In this document: positions 8,577-18,676 of the stretch, in pieces
Layout: every line of letters begins with the position of its first letter
How positions within the stretch are numbered: the first letter of the stretch is position 1
From: Rhodobacter sp.
GTDB taxonomy: Bacteria; Pseudomonadota; Alphaproteobacteria; Rhodobacterales; Rhodobacteraceae
DNA length: 63,715 nt
Direction of reading: 5' to 3'
NCBI GenBank assembly: GCA_020251025.1
Contig: JADCDI010000035.1
Span: forward strand, 1 to 63,715
Notes under the pieces: generated by a model
Seen by the model: only the letters and a program-made list of their open reading frames with translations
Told to the model about the DNA's origin: nothing
The model's database searches: none
Position numbers and translations under genes: made by a program

Positions 8577-9215
8577 GCTGAAACAGCACTCCGACCGCAG
8601 GGGCGGGCGTGACACTCGTCCTGATCCGGGGACAGGGGCTGCCCCTCCGGCTGGGACGGTACCCCGCAGACCGGCAGGTCCGGGAGAGGCAGAGGCCAGC
8701 GCCCGACCCGGTGGGCGGGAAGCGCCCGCCGGTGGCGGGGCGGGCGCTGGCCGGGGGCTTTGGGCCCCCGGCCGGTCCTGATCCCGGCGTGGTACCGTGG
8801 CAGGGGCGATGGCCCCTGCCATTGAAGCGGTGACGGTGCTGTCATCAGTCCGGGCGGGGGAAACGCAGCGCGTTTCCCCCGCCCGCGCGGAACATTGCCC
8901 TGTAGACCGCTGGGTCCGGGACCAGCAGAAGGCCAGCGCCCGACCCGGCGGAAGCGAAGCGCCCGCCAAGGGCGGGGCGGGCGCTGGCCGGGGGCTTTGG
9001 CCCCCGTCCGGTCCTGATCCCGGCGCGGCGCTGTGGCAGGGGCGATGGCCCCTGCCATTGAGGCGGTGAAGGCGCTGTCATCAGTCCGGGCGGGAACAGG
9101 AAACGCGACCCGTGTTTCCCCCGCCCGCGCGGAACGGTCCCCCCGCGCACAGGCGCAAGGCTTTCCTGCCTTTCGGGTCAGGCAGCCCATGCGACCGGCA
9201 CCTCTTCAGCGCGCG
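8577..9215. repeat. Tandem copies of a four-hairpin intergenic repeat (about 236-bp period)
   Basis: Two good units follow one another. In each, GCCAGCGCCCG pairs with CGGGCGCTGGC (unit 1: 8695-8705 with 8741-8751; unit 2 begins at 8932). This is followed by a CCGGGGGC/GCCCCCGG hairpin (8751-8771) and a GGCAGGGGC/GCCCCTGCC hairpin (8799-8820; 9035-9056 in unit 2). Between units is a fourth hairpin, GGGGGAAACGC/GCGTTTCCCCC (8856-8880), with a related version at about 9099-9120. The block fills the space between the metR and radC 3' ends. Further copies lie at 18498, 63409 and 63625. Confidence 0.85.
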
Positions 9216-9216
9216 C

Positions 9217-9996
9217 CTAAAGGTAGCGCAGCGCCCTGAAGCTGACCTCGCGCGATTTTCCGACGATCAGATGATCGTGAAGGGTGATGCCCAGTACGGC
9301 CGCAGCATCCTGGATCTGGGTGGTCATCGCGATGTCGGCTTCGGACGGGGTCGGGTCGCCCGATGGATGGTTATGGACAAGGATCAGCGCGCTGGCGTTC
9401 AGTTCCAGCGCGCGCTTGACCACCTCGCGCGGGTAGACCGGAACATGGTCGACCGTGCCCTGCGACTGTTCCTCGTCCGCGATCAGGACATTCTTGCGGT
9501 CAAGGAACAGGATGCGGAACTGTTCGGTTTCCCGGTGCGCCATGGCGGTGTGGCAGTAATCCAGCAGCGCATCCCAGGACGACAGCACAGGGCGGTGCAT
9601 GATGCGCGACCGCGCCATGCGCTGGGCCACCGCCTCGATCAGCTTCAGCTCCTGAATCACGGCCTCTCCCACGCCGGGGATGGCGGCGAGGCGGGCGGCG
9701 GGGGCAGTGACGACGCGGTTGATGTCGCCGAATGTCTCCAGCAGCAGGCGGGCCAGGGGCTTCACGTCATGCCGGGGGATGGCGCGAAACAGGATCAGTT
9801 CAAGCAATTCGTATTCGGGCATGGCCGCCGCCCCGCCTTCCATGAAGCGGGTGCGAAGCCGCTTGCGGTGATCCCTGAGGTAAGACGGCAGACGGCCCTG
9901 AAGCGGATGATCCGGCGCTGTGCCGTCATCATCCTGCGGATCAGCCGGAAGAAACAGCGGCAGGCGTGCTTCACGGAAAGAGGGCGGTCTGGTCAT
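9217..9996 (-). CDS. radC: RadC-family JAMM/MPN protein
   Basis: The protein is 259 residues from the chosen start [13 protein letters not shown]; a longer version from 10056 has a non-conserved extension. It has the RadC layout: a helix-hairpin-helix-like N-terminal region ([20 protein letters not shown]) and a C-terminal JAMM metal-binding domain with [17 protein letters not shown]. Despite the name, a role of RadC in DNA repair is not firmly established. The metal site is intact. It ends against the repeat block and is followed upstream by dnaJ in the same orientation. Confidence 0.93.
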   Translation of the reverse strand: MTRPPSFREARLPLFLPADPQDDDGTAPDHPLQGRLPSYLRDHRKRLRTRFMEGGAAAMPEYELLELILFRAIPRHDVKPLARLLLETFGDINRVVTAPAARLAAIPGVGEAVIQELKLIEAVAQRMARSRIMHRPVLSSWDALLDYCHTAMAHRETEQFRILFLDRKNVLIADEEQSQGTVDHVPVYPREVVKRALELNASALILVHNHPSGDPTPSEADIAMTTQIQDAAAVLGITLHDHLIVGKSREVSFRALRYL

Positions 9997-10095
9997 GCCT
10001 GCAGTTTGGCGCAGACAGGGTGAATGAATGGTTAACCGACGGCATCCACACGACAAAATCCTGCCAGAACCGCGCGGTTCTGGCAGGATCGGGTT

Positions 10096-11235
10096 TCAGC
10101 CCTTCATCCCGTCCCAGAAGGTCTTCACCTTGGAAAAGAACGAAGACCCTTCGGGATTGTTGTCTTCGGACAGCTTTTCGAACTCGCGCAACAGTTCTTT
10201 CTGGCGGCTGGTCAGATTGACCGGGGTTTCCACCGCCAGTTCGATCAGCATGTCGCCGCTGCCGCCCCCGCGCAGGGCCGGCATGCCCTTGGCGCGCAGG
10301 CGCATCTGCTTGCCGGTCTGGCTGCCGGCGGGCACCTTGACGCGGCTTTTCCCGCCGTCGATGGTCGGCACCTCGACCTCGCCGCCCAGCGCGGCGGTGG
10401 TGATGCTGACCGGAACGCGGCAGAACAGGTGAACGCCGTCCCGCTGGAAAAGCGGGTGGTCCTTGACCTCGATGAAGATGTAAAGATCGCCCGCCGGGCC
10501 ACCGCGCAGACCGGCCTCGCCCTCGCCGGCAAGGCGGATGCGGGTGCCGGTTTCAACGCCTGCGGGGATGTTTACCGACAGCGCGCGTTCCTTTTCGGTG
10601 CGTCCGGCACCGCCGCAGGCCCGGCAGGGGTTCTTGATGATCCGGCCCATGCCCGCACAGGTCGGGCAGGTGCGTTCGACCGTGAAGAACCCCTGTTGCG
10701 CCCGCACTTTGCCCATGCCTGAACAGGTCGGGCAGGTGACAGGTTCCGCACCACCTTCGGCCCCTGTGCCCCGGCAGACCTCGCAGGACACTGACGCGGG
10801 AACATTGATGGTCTTCTGGATGCCGCCAAAGGCGTCTTCCAGCGAGACGCGCAGGTTGTAGCGCAGGTCAGAGCCGCGCTGTGCCCGGCTGCGTCCGCCG
10901 CCCGCACCGCCGCGCCCGCCCATGAAATCGCCGAACAGGTCTTCGAACACATCCGAGAAGGCAGAGGCGAAATCACCCTGACCGCCACCGCCACCCGCGC
11001 CGCGCCCGCCTTCGAAAGCCGCATGGCCATAGCGGTCGTAGGCGGCTTTCTTTTCCGCGTCTTTCAGCGTGTCATAGGCTTCGTTCACTTCCTTGAACTG
11101 CGCCTCAGCCGCCGGATTGTCCGCATTGCGGTCGGGGTGCAGCTCCTTGGCCTTGCTGCGGTAGGCCTTTTTCAGCTCTTCAGCCGAAGCGGTGCGCGGC
11201 ACGCCGAGAATTTCGTAGAAATCGCGTTTTGCCAT
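10096..11235 (-). CDS. dnaJ: Chaperone protein DnaJ (Hsp40)
   Basis: This is a 379-residue class I J-protein. Order: J-domain (residues 1-70, with HPD in [10 protein letters not shown]), Gly-rich linker ([18 protein letters not shown]), four CxxCxGxG-type zinc motifs ([32 protein letters not shown]) and C-terminal substrate-binding domains. It stimulates DnaK ATPase and delivers unfolded clients in the cytoplasm. It lies 71 bp downstream of dnaK on the same strand and is presumably co-transcribed from the dnaK heat-shock promoter, with an intercistronic hairpin between the genes. Confidence 0.97.
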   Translation of the reverse strand: MAKRDFYEILGVPRTASAEELKKAYRSKAKELHPDRNADNPAAEAQFKEVNEAYDTLKDAEKKAAYDRYGHAAFEGGRGAGGGGGQGDFASAFSDVFEDLFGDFMGGRGGAGGGRSRAQRGSDLRYNLRVSLEDAFGGIQKTINVPASVSCEVCRGTGAEGGAEPVTCPTCSGMGKVRAQQGFFTVERTCPTCAGMGRIIKNPCRACGGAGRTEKERALSVNIPAGVETGTRIRLAGEGEAGLRGGPAGDLYIFIEVKDHPLFQRDGVHLFCRVPVSITTAALGGEVEVPTIDGGKSRVKVPAGSQTGKQMRLRAKGMPALRGGGSGDMLIELAVETPVNLTSRQKELLREFEKLSEDNNPEGSSFFSKVKTFWDGMKG

Positions 11236-11260
11236 GGCAAACCCCTTTGGGGAACACGTC

Positions 11261-11288
11261 GAAGGCGGCCTTGATTCAGGCCGCCTTC
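11261..11288 (-). promoter_or_regulatory. Hairpin between dnaK and dnaJ
   Basis: GAAGGCGGCCT and AGGCCGCCTTC form a perfect 11-bp stem with a 6-base loop in the dnaK-dnaJ gap. No strong T-tract follows on the minus strand, so it is more likely a partial attenuator or an mRNA-processing/stabilising element that keeps DnaK above DnaJ than a full terminator. Confidence 0.55.
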
Positions 11289-11306
11289 AGTCCGGTTCAT
11301 GCGGAC

Positions 11307-13214
<1,908 letters not shown>

Positions 13215-13328
13215 AGTAAGCTACCTCTTGTTTCGGCGATGTTGTGGGGCGCAGAGCCGTTGCGGCCTCTGCCCCCGATCCCAGCAAGGTCCGGTCAGGG
13301 CTGCCGCCCCATCCCGGCTTCGGGGGGT

Positions 13329-13357
13329 ATATAAGGGGGGGTCCGGCAGGCTGCAAG
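13329..13357 (-). promoter_or_regulatory. Sigma-32 (RpoH)-type promoter of dnaK
   Basis: On the minus strand, CTTG (13354-13357) is followed after 18 bp by CTTATAT (13329-13335). This fits the alphaproteobacterial RpoH pattern CTTG-N17/18-CYTATNT. The implied 5' leader is about 105 nt. Position upstream of dnaK supports it. Confidence 0.7.
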
Positions 13358-13390
13358 CGCTGCGGACTTTTGAAAATGACAGAGGGTGCG

Positions 13391-14026
13391 ATGAATTCAG
13401 GGGATTCTGCGGACCGGCCGGTTCCGGCGTTGCGGCTGCGCGGGTTCGACATTCATCCGGGGCTGATTCCGGCCGCCGGGCAGGCAGCCTGGGTGGACGA
13501 TATCCGCGCCGTGGTGGCGGCCGCGCCGCTGGTGGCACCGGTCACCCCGGGCGGGCGGGCGATGAGCGTGCGGATGACGGCGGCAGGCCGTCTGGGCTGG
13601 GTGGCGGACCGGGCCGGATACCGCTATGCCGCCAGACATCCCGGCGGCGGCGACTGGCCGCCGATCCCGGCACGGGTGCTGGGCCTGTGGCACCGGGTGA
13701 CCGGGCTGCAGCGTGCGCCCGACTGCTGCCTGATCAATTTCTACGGGGCAGGGGCGCGCATGGGGATGCACCAGGACAAGGACGAGGGGGATTTCACCTT
13801 TCCGGTTCTGTCGGTGTCGCTGGGGGATGACGCGCTGTTCCGCATGGGCGGCGTTGATCGGACCGCACCCACGCAAAGCGTCTGGCTGCATTCGGGGGAC
13901 GTGGTGGTCATCGGCGGTGATGCGCGGCTTGCCTTCCACGGGATCGACCGCGTTCGGCACGGCAGCTCGGCCCTTCTGGCGAACGGGGGGCGCATAAACC
14001 TGACGCTGCGCGTTGTTGCGCAGTGA
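13391..14026 (+). CDS. alkB: AlkB-family alpha-ketoglutarate-dependent dioxygenase
   Basis: The protein is 211 residues and close in size to E. coli AlkB. It shows the Fe(II)-binding H-x-D in MHQDKDE, the distal histidine in AFHGIDRV and the 2-oxoglutarate-binding arginines in RINLTLR; NFYGAGARMGMHQD is a family signature. It oxidatively removes methyl groups from 1-methyladenine and 3-methylcytosine in DNA. The start ATG follows GAGGGTGCG. It is divergent from dnaK and the first of three plus-strand genes with cysQ and kdsB. Confidence 0.93.
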   Translation: MNSGDSADRPVPALRLRGFDIHPGLIPAAGQAAWVDDIRAVVAAAPLVAPVTPGGRAMSVRMTAAGRLGWVADRAGYRYAARHPGGGDWPPIPARVLGLWHRVTGLQRAPDCCLINFYGAGARMGMHQDKDEGDFTFPVLSVSLGDDALFRMGGVDRTAPTQSVWLHSGDVVVIGGDARLAFHGIDRVRHGSSALLANGGRINLTLRVVAQ

Positions 14027-14123
14027 CCTTTTGCGCATGAATCTTGTCGTTTTGCCGGGGAAACCGCATAAGGGCGGAACAGCGCATTCAACCCCCCGGC
14101 CCGGTCGGGGACCGGAGCCTGCA

Positions 14124-14918
14124 ATGGATTTCGAAAAACTGACCCGGGTGATGCGCCGCCTTGCCCTGGAGGCGGGTGACCGGATCATGGAGGTTTACAA
14201 CTCTCCCGGCTTTAAGGTGAAGGCCAAGTCGGACGCAAGCCCGGTGACCGAGGCTGATGAGGCTGCCGATGCGCTGATTTCGGCCGGTCTGCGCAGGGCC
14301 TTTCCCGATGTGCCGCTGATCACGGAAGAACAGGCGGCCACACATGGGCAAAGCGCCGCGACCTTCCTGATCGTCGATCCGCTGGACGGGACGAAGGAAT
14401 TCGTGCAGCGGCGCGGCGATTTCACGGTCAACATCGCCTATGTCGAGGACGGCTTGCCGCTGCGGGGCGTGGTCTATGCACCGGCGCTGGGGCGGCTGTT
14501 CTATACCCGGGCCGATGGACGGTCTGTCGAGGAAACCGGCAGCCTTGACAAGGCGGTGCCGGGACCCTTGCGCGCGCTGGCCGTCTTGGCCCCTGACAAT
14601 GCCGCATTGATGGTGGTGGCGTCAAAATCGCACCGCGATCAGGCGACGGATGACTATATCGCGCGCTATGCGGTGAAAGACATGACCAGTGCCGGGTCAA
14701 GCCTGAAGTTCTGTCTGGTGGCCACCGGCGAGGCCGATCTTTACCCGCGCCTTGGCCGGACGATGGAGTGGGATACGGCGGCGGGCGATGCGGTGCTGCG
14801 GGGTGCCGGCGGGCAGGTCGTGCGGTTCGACGACCATCGGGTGCTGCGCTATGGCAAGCCGGGCTGGGACAATCCGTTCTTCATTGCCTTTGCCCCCGGG
14901 GTGGAATTGCACAAATGA
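14124..14918 (+). CDS. cysQ: 3'(2'),5'-bisphosphate nucleotidase CysQ
   Basis: The 264-residue enzyme belongs to the inositol-monophosphatase-like superfamily. Metal-site motifs are ITEEQ (residues about 70), DPLDGTKEFV and WDTAAGDAVL. It hydrolyses 3'-phosphoadenosine-5'-phosphate produced during sulfate assimilation and transfer reactions, recycling AMP. Its stop overlaps the kdsB start by 4 bp (ATGA), so the two are translationally coupled. Confidence 0.93.
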   Translation: MDFEKLTRVMRRLALEAGDRIMEVYNSPGFKVKAKSDASPVTEADEAADALISAGLRRAFPDVPLITEEQAATHGQSAATFLIVDPLDGTKEFVQRRGDFTVNIAYVEDGLPLRGVVYAPALGRLFYTRADGRSVEETGSLDKAVPGPLRALAVLAPDNAALMVVASKSHRDQATDDYIARYAVKDMTSAGSSLKFCLVATGEADLYPRLGRTMEWDTAAGDAVLRGAGGQVVRFDDHRVLRYGKPGWDNPFFIAFAPGVELHK

Positions 14919-15760
14919 GCGTCCTGATCGCCATTCCGGCCCGCTATGCCTCGACCCGCTATCCCGGAAAACCCCTTGCGGAGCTGCGCGGCCCGGATGG
15001 CGTGGCAAAATCCCTGATCCGCCGCAGCTGGGAAGCGGCGCAGGCGGTGCGCGGTGTGGACCGCGTGGTGGTGGCCACCGATGACGCACGCATCCGCGAG
15101 GCTGCCGAAGGGTTCGGGGCAGAGGTGGTGATGACCTCGGATCGCTGGCGCAACGGAACCGAGCGCTGCGCCGAGGTGCTGGAACAGCTTCCCGGCCATG
15201 ACATCGTGGTCAACCTGCAGGGTGATGCGCCGCTGACCCCGCCCTGGTTCGTGGAAGACCTGATCACCGCTCTTCGCGAAACGCCCGGGGCCGAAGTTGC
15301 AACGCCGGTGCTGCGCGCCGATGGGCGGGCGCTGAACGGCTTTCTGGCCGACCGGCGCGCCGGGCGGGTCGGCGGGACGACGGCGGTTTTCGGTGCGGGT
15401 GGCCGGGCGCTGTATTTCTCGAAAGAGGTGATCCCCTTCACCTCCCGCACCTATGCCGGGGCCGAGCCGACGCCGGTGTTTCACCACGTCGGGGTCTACG
15501 CCTTCCGGCCCGCTGCGCTGCGGGCCTATGCCATGTGGGAACCGGGGCCCCTGGAAACGCTGGAAGGTCTGGAGCAGCTGCGGTTCCTGGAAAACGGCCG
15601 GCAGGTGCTGTGCGTGCAAGTGGATGCGCGCGGCCGCCCGTTCTGGGAGTTGAACAACCCCGAAGACGTGCCCCGGATCGAGGCGATGCTGGCAGAGATG
15701 GACGACCCGCCGCGCCCGTCCCGGCCCCGGCCTCCGGCGCGTCCGGTGCCGCAGACCTGA
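14915..15760 (+). CDS. kdsB: 3-deoxy-manno-octulosonate cytidylyltransferase
   Basis: The protein is 281 residues. It couples Kdo to CMP, activating it for lipopolysaccharide inner-core synthesis, and so indicates a Gram-negative outer membrane. Motifs include IAIPARYASTRYPGKPL (nucleotide binding), VVVATDD, NLQGDAPL with the metal-binding aspartate, and HHVGVYAFR. The family is usually about 250 residues; the extra length is a Pro/Arg-rich tail (after AEMDDPP) that looks unstructured. It is the last gene before the acquired Hint locus. Confidence 0.93.
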   Translation: MSVLIAIPARYASTRYPGKPLAELRGPDGVAKSLIRRSWEAAQAVRGVDRVVVATDDARIREAAEGFGAEVVMTSDRWRNGTERCAEVLEQLPGHDIVVNLQGDAPLTPPWFVEDLITALRETPGAEVATPVLRADGRALNGFLADRRAGRVGGTTAVFGAGGRALYFSKEVIPFTSRTYAGAEPTPVFHHVGVYAFRPAALRAYAMWEPGPLETLEGLEQLRFLENGRQVLCVQVDARGRPFWELNNPEDVPRIEAMLAEMDDPPRPSRPRPPARPVPQT

Positions 15761-16001
15761 GCCGCAGGGCGTCCATGGTCGGCGCAGGGCAGGCACGTCG
15801 GATCACAGACGCCGGTTCCCGGGGGCACCCGGGTTCAGATCAGCGGACCGGTGACAGGACAGGTGCCGGGCGGATCGGGGTGGCGGAACACCTTCGGGAA
15901 AGATGCCTGTCCCACCCTGCCGGACGACGATTCGTCCCCGGGAAGGACAGGACCCGGCCCTTTGTCAGGCCGCCGCACCTGATTGCGCAGGGCGGTCGGG
16001 A

Positions 16002-16592
16002 TGCACCCCCATCACCCTCGCCGACGGCACCACCAAACCCGTCGCCGCCATCCGCCCCGGCGATATGGTCCTGTCCCCTGACAAAACCGGCACCCTCGTT
16101 CCTGCCCGCGTCACCCGCACCTTTGTCAATGACGTGGCCCATGTGCTCGATTTCCACGGCACCGGGGTGACGTCGGGCCATGTCTTCCTCCGCGGCGCGG
16201 GCCGCTTCAAGGGCCGCCACGTGCCGCTCATCGATATCCTGCGCGACGATGGCGCGGTGGTGCGCCAGGACGGCAGCCTGATGCGCGGCGCCACCGGCTG
16301 TGCGGTGGGGTCCGACGGTGACCGGCTGAACGAGGTTGTGGCGGCAGATGGCAGCACGGGCTGGGTCCGCGCGGCGACACGGACTTATGGCTTATCTTCG
16401 CTCACCCATCTTAATTCTTGTGCGAATTTCCTAATCAAGAGCGATGTTGCTCTGCGGTTGGGCAGGCAAAGACGGTGTCGGAGAAATCGGCAGGTGCGGG
16501 CGGAGAGGTTGAGGTCGGGCGGTGGCGAGGCTAATAAGCCCGTTACAAACATGCATTTAGAACATGTTGTTATGGATACCCGGAAGCCATAG
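16002..16592 (+). pseudogene. Broken Hint-domain cassette (copy 1)
   Basis: A Hint (Hedgehog/intein-type) module is readable from TPITLADGTT (16005) to RGATGC (16301), followed by CAVGSDGDR and then a divergent AT-richer tail to the stop at 16592. By my count, 90 of 99 residues match the intact copy at 17565-17861. Compared with that copy, the residues around the catalytic first cysteine (CFLPHTP) are altered, and no plausible N-terminal partner domain precedes it. It is best read as a truncated, silent cassette left by recombination with the downstream gene. Confidence 0.7.
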
Positions 16593-16619
16593 CACACAAT
16601 CACGAAAGTTCAAATTAAA

Positions 16620-16976
16620 ATGAAACCAGAAAAGATCCTACTAAAGCTGCGAAGCGCCGTAAGTCACTACGATAGACCGTCAACCAACGGCTACAGAGAG
16701 CAACTGTTTTCCTCTGAGGTAGCGGTATCAGATCAGCATCGATCTATTTTTAACAAGTCTATCGAGGCGTTGATCTCTGATAAGGATGGTTTGGCCTCGC
16801 ACCCATGTACAGTTTTCATAAGACGACCCGCGGATAGAGAAGTCAACGCTGTAGTACTGATTAAATTTTTGCGGTCGCCCGTTCAGAACCTTCTTATTGA
16901 GGAAGATATTGGTTTTGGAACATTATCTTTGAACCTGCGCGCCAAAACGGCAACAAATGATCTTGATTCGGAGTAA
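16620..16976 (+). CDS. Small protein of unknown function in the acquired locus
   Basis: This 118-residue acidic-to-neutral protein (starting MKPEKILLKLRSAVSHYD) is not recognised. Its GC content is visibly lower than that of the flanking chromosome and it uses AT-rich codons. It has no signal peptide or membrane segment. It sits directly after the broken Hint cassette and 3 bp before the zincin-Hint gene. In polymorphic-toxin loci this is the usual place for an immunity gene, so an immunity role is an inference from position only. Confidence 0.6.
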   Translation: MKPEKILLKLRSAVSHYDRPSTNGYREQLFSSEVAVSDQHRSIFNKSIEALISDKDGLASHPCTVFIRRPADREVNAVVLIKFLRSPVQNLLIEEDIGFGTLSLNLRAKTATNDLDSE

Positions 16977-16979
16977 GTC

Positions 16980-18023
16980 ATGGAACTGGGTGACCTTGCC
17001 GAGCAAATCTACCAACGCATTTCAAATAGAGTGTTTGGTGAAATATCATTTGATGCGGGTAATGTCTCAATAAGTTTAAGACTAGATCCCCTACTGCTGG
17101 GTGTTGGAGACGATCCTTTTGCCACAGCACATAACATCGCAACTGTAGTGACCTCGTCACTTAATTCACCCACTTTTTTATTGCATTCGCTGGGATCTCC
17201 CTTACGAGATCTTCAGGTGAGCTTTATATTTCGGCCTAGCGAAAGTAGTTTTGGAGAGGTTGGATTTGGTCCAGAGCCAAATCCTCTTTTAGGTCCAGAT
17301 CAAGGTATAATGAGGATAAATTTTTGGGATATGAATAAGGAGTATCGCATCGCTGGAACCATTGACGATTGGTATGCCTTTAATCTACAACACATTTGGA
17401 ATCATGAATTCCTCCACGTCCTCACGGGCGAACCCGATGGCCCGTGGCATCTTTTCCTAGTTGATAGGTTAAACGCCGAAACCGATGCAGGCCCGCCGAG
17501 AGCAACCTATGGAGACGTTCGCTTAGCGGCTCATCCAGTCTTTACATTCTGCTTCCTCCCCCACACCCCCATCATCCTCGCCGACGGCACCACCAGGCCC
17601 ATCGCGGCGATCCGCCCCGGCGATATGGTCCTGTCCCCTGACAAAACCGGCACGCTCGTGCCCGCCCGCGTCACCCGGACCTTTGTCAATGACGTGGCGC
17701 ATGTGCCCGATTTCCACGGCACCGGCGTGACCCCCGGCCATGTGTTCCTCTGCGGCGCGGGCCGCTTCCGGGGCCGCCATGTGCCGCTCATCGACATCCT
17801 GCGCGATGACGGCGCGGTGGTGCGCCAGGACGGCAGCCTGATGCGCGCCAGCACCGGCTGCTGTGTGGTGGGGTCTGAGGCGGATGCGTCGGTGAAGTCC
17901 TCCGCACTGAGGGGTGCGGGCACGATGGTGCCGCGTGAATATCGTGAAGTTCGCAAGACCATTGTATCCATCTGTCTGCCCGTGGCCGGAAACGTATGGA
18001 CTGAAAACAATGCCGTCGTATAA
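16980..18023 (+). CDS. Zincin-like peptidase fused to a Hint domain (candidate toxin)
   Basis: The protein has 347 residues. Residues 1-190 are a low-GC domain with the zinc-peptidase motif HEFLH at 142-146 and a possible third ligand H157. At C191 a Hint domain begins (CFLPHTPIILADGTTRPIAA ... GHVFL ... LIDILRDDG), running to about 295, followed by a short tail. Hint domains cut or rearrange the chain at their first cysteine, so self-cleavage could release the zincin domain. The Hint part is high-GC like the chromosome, the zincin part is not; this looks like a domain swap. There is no obvious signal peptide. Confidence 0.72.
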   Translation: MELGDLAEQIYQRISNRVFGEISFDAGNVSISLRLDPLLLGVGDDPFATAHNIATVVTSSLNSPTFLLHSLGSPLRDLQVSFIFRPSESSFGEVGFGPEPNPLLGPDQGIMRINFWDMNKEYRIAGTIDDWYAFNLQHIWNHEFLHVLTGEPDGPWHLFLVDRLNAETDAGPPRATYGDVRLAAHPVFTFCFLPHTPIILADGTTRPIAAIRPGDMVLSPDKTGTLVPARVTRTFVNDVAHVPDFHGTGVTPGHVFLCGAGRFRGRHVPLIDILRDDGAVVRQDGSLMRASTGCCVVGSEADASVKSSALRGAGTMVPREYREVRKTIVSICLPVAGNVWTENNAVV

Positions 18024-18060
18024 AAATCGAACGATCAACCTGAAAGGTGATGTTCAATAT

Positions 18061-18415
18061 ATGAAGAAAACACCGCAGTTTCTATCGAAACTTCTATCCG
18101 CCGCACTTCTTGGGTTAGTACTTTTACTTTGCTTAATGCATCTAACGTTTCTTATCGGACTTCTGTCAGGCGTTACCATGAGTTCTGCAGATTGGGAGGA
18201 CTTTGTTGGTGGCCTTGTTTTTTCTGTTTGGTGGCTTCCTGCTGCCGGGAACAATAACGATCTTCATCTACGTTCGGCGCGTCATGCGGCACAAAGGCCT
18301 CGTTCCGGGGACACTCGTGTTCACGCTTTTCGCGATTGCATCTGCAGGTTGGAGCGTGTTTGTTTTCCTGGCCCTGAGGGGACTCGGACTTCAAGCCCAA
18401 GGACTCTCGTTATGA
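18061..18415 (+). pseudogene. Small membrane protein split by an apparent frameshift
   Basis: The frame starting at 18061 (MKKTPQFLSKLLSAALLGLV) encodes a hydrophobic helix and is membrane-like up to about 18200. The hydrophobic pattern then continues in the next frame (LLVALFFLFGGFLLPGTITI ... VFVFLALRGLGLQAQGLSL) to a stop at 18415. A run of six T near 18211 is a likely slip site. Read across the shift it would be a protein of about 118 residues with three or four membrane helices. Two overlapping genes or a sequencing error are alternatives. It follows the zincin-Hint gene and shares its lower GC, so it could be a membrane immunity protein. Confidence 0.5.
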
Positions 18416-18497
18416 ACGAGGGACGACCGGGGGGCCGGTCACTTGCCGCTCTCACGCCGGTTTCACAAGATGAATCCCTCACAGCATTTGTGCAACA

Positions 18498-18660
18498 GGG
18501 CCGAGGGCGGGGCGGGCGCTGGCCGGGGCTTTGGGCCCCGGCCGGTCCTGATCCCGGCGCGGCGCCGTGGCAGGGGCGATGGCCCCTGCCGGGAGGCGCA
18601 AGGTGGGCGCAGGGCAGAAGTGTGTCGCGCTTTTCGGTCGGGCAGCCCATGCCGCCGGCG
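18498..18660. repeat. Single copy of the four-hairpin intergenic repeat
   Basis: The core GGGCGCTGGCCGGGGCTTTG, the GGCCCCGG arm and the GGCAGGGGC/GCCCCTGCC hairpin (18569-18590) match the units at 8695-8820. The right end (TTTTCGGTCGGGCAGCCCAT onward) also resembles the right end of the block at 9164-9205. The left half of the first hairpin is missing. It separates the acquired locus from the polyprenyl synthase gene. Confidence 0.8.
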
Positions 18661-18676
18661 GGTCTTCGGCACCCTG

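Noticed and set aside
8577-9215. CRISPR-like tandem array
   Set aside because: Units are over 200 bp and similar along their whole length, with internal hairpins. There are no short repeats with unique spacers and no cas genes.
17553-17870. Hint domain as an intein
   Set aside because: There is no split host protein: no extein follows on the C-terminal side, and the C-terminal His-Asn intein motif is not seen.
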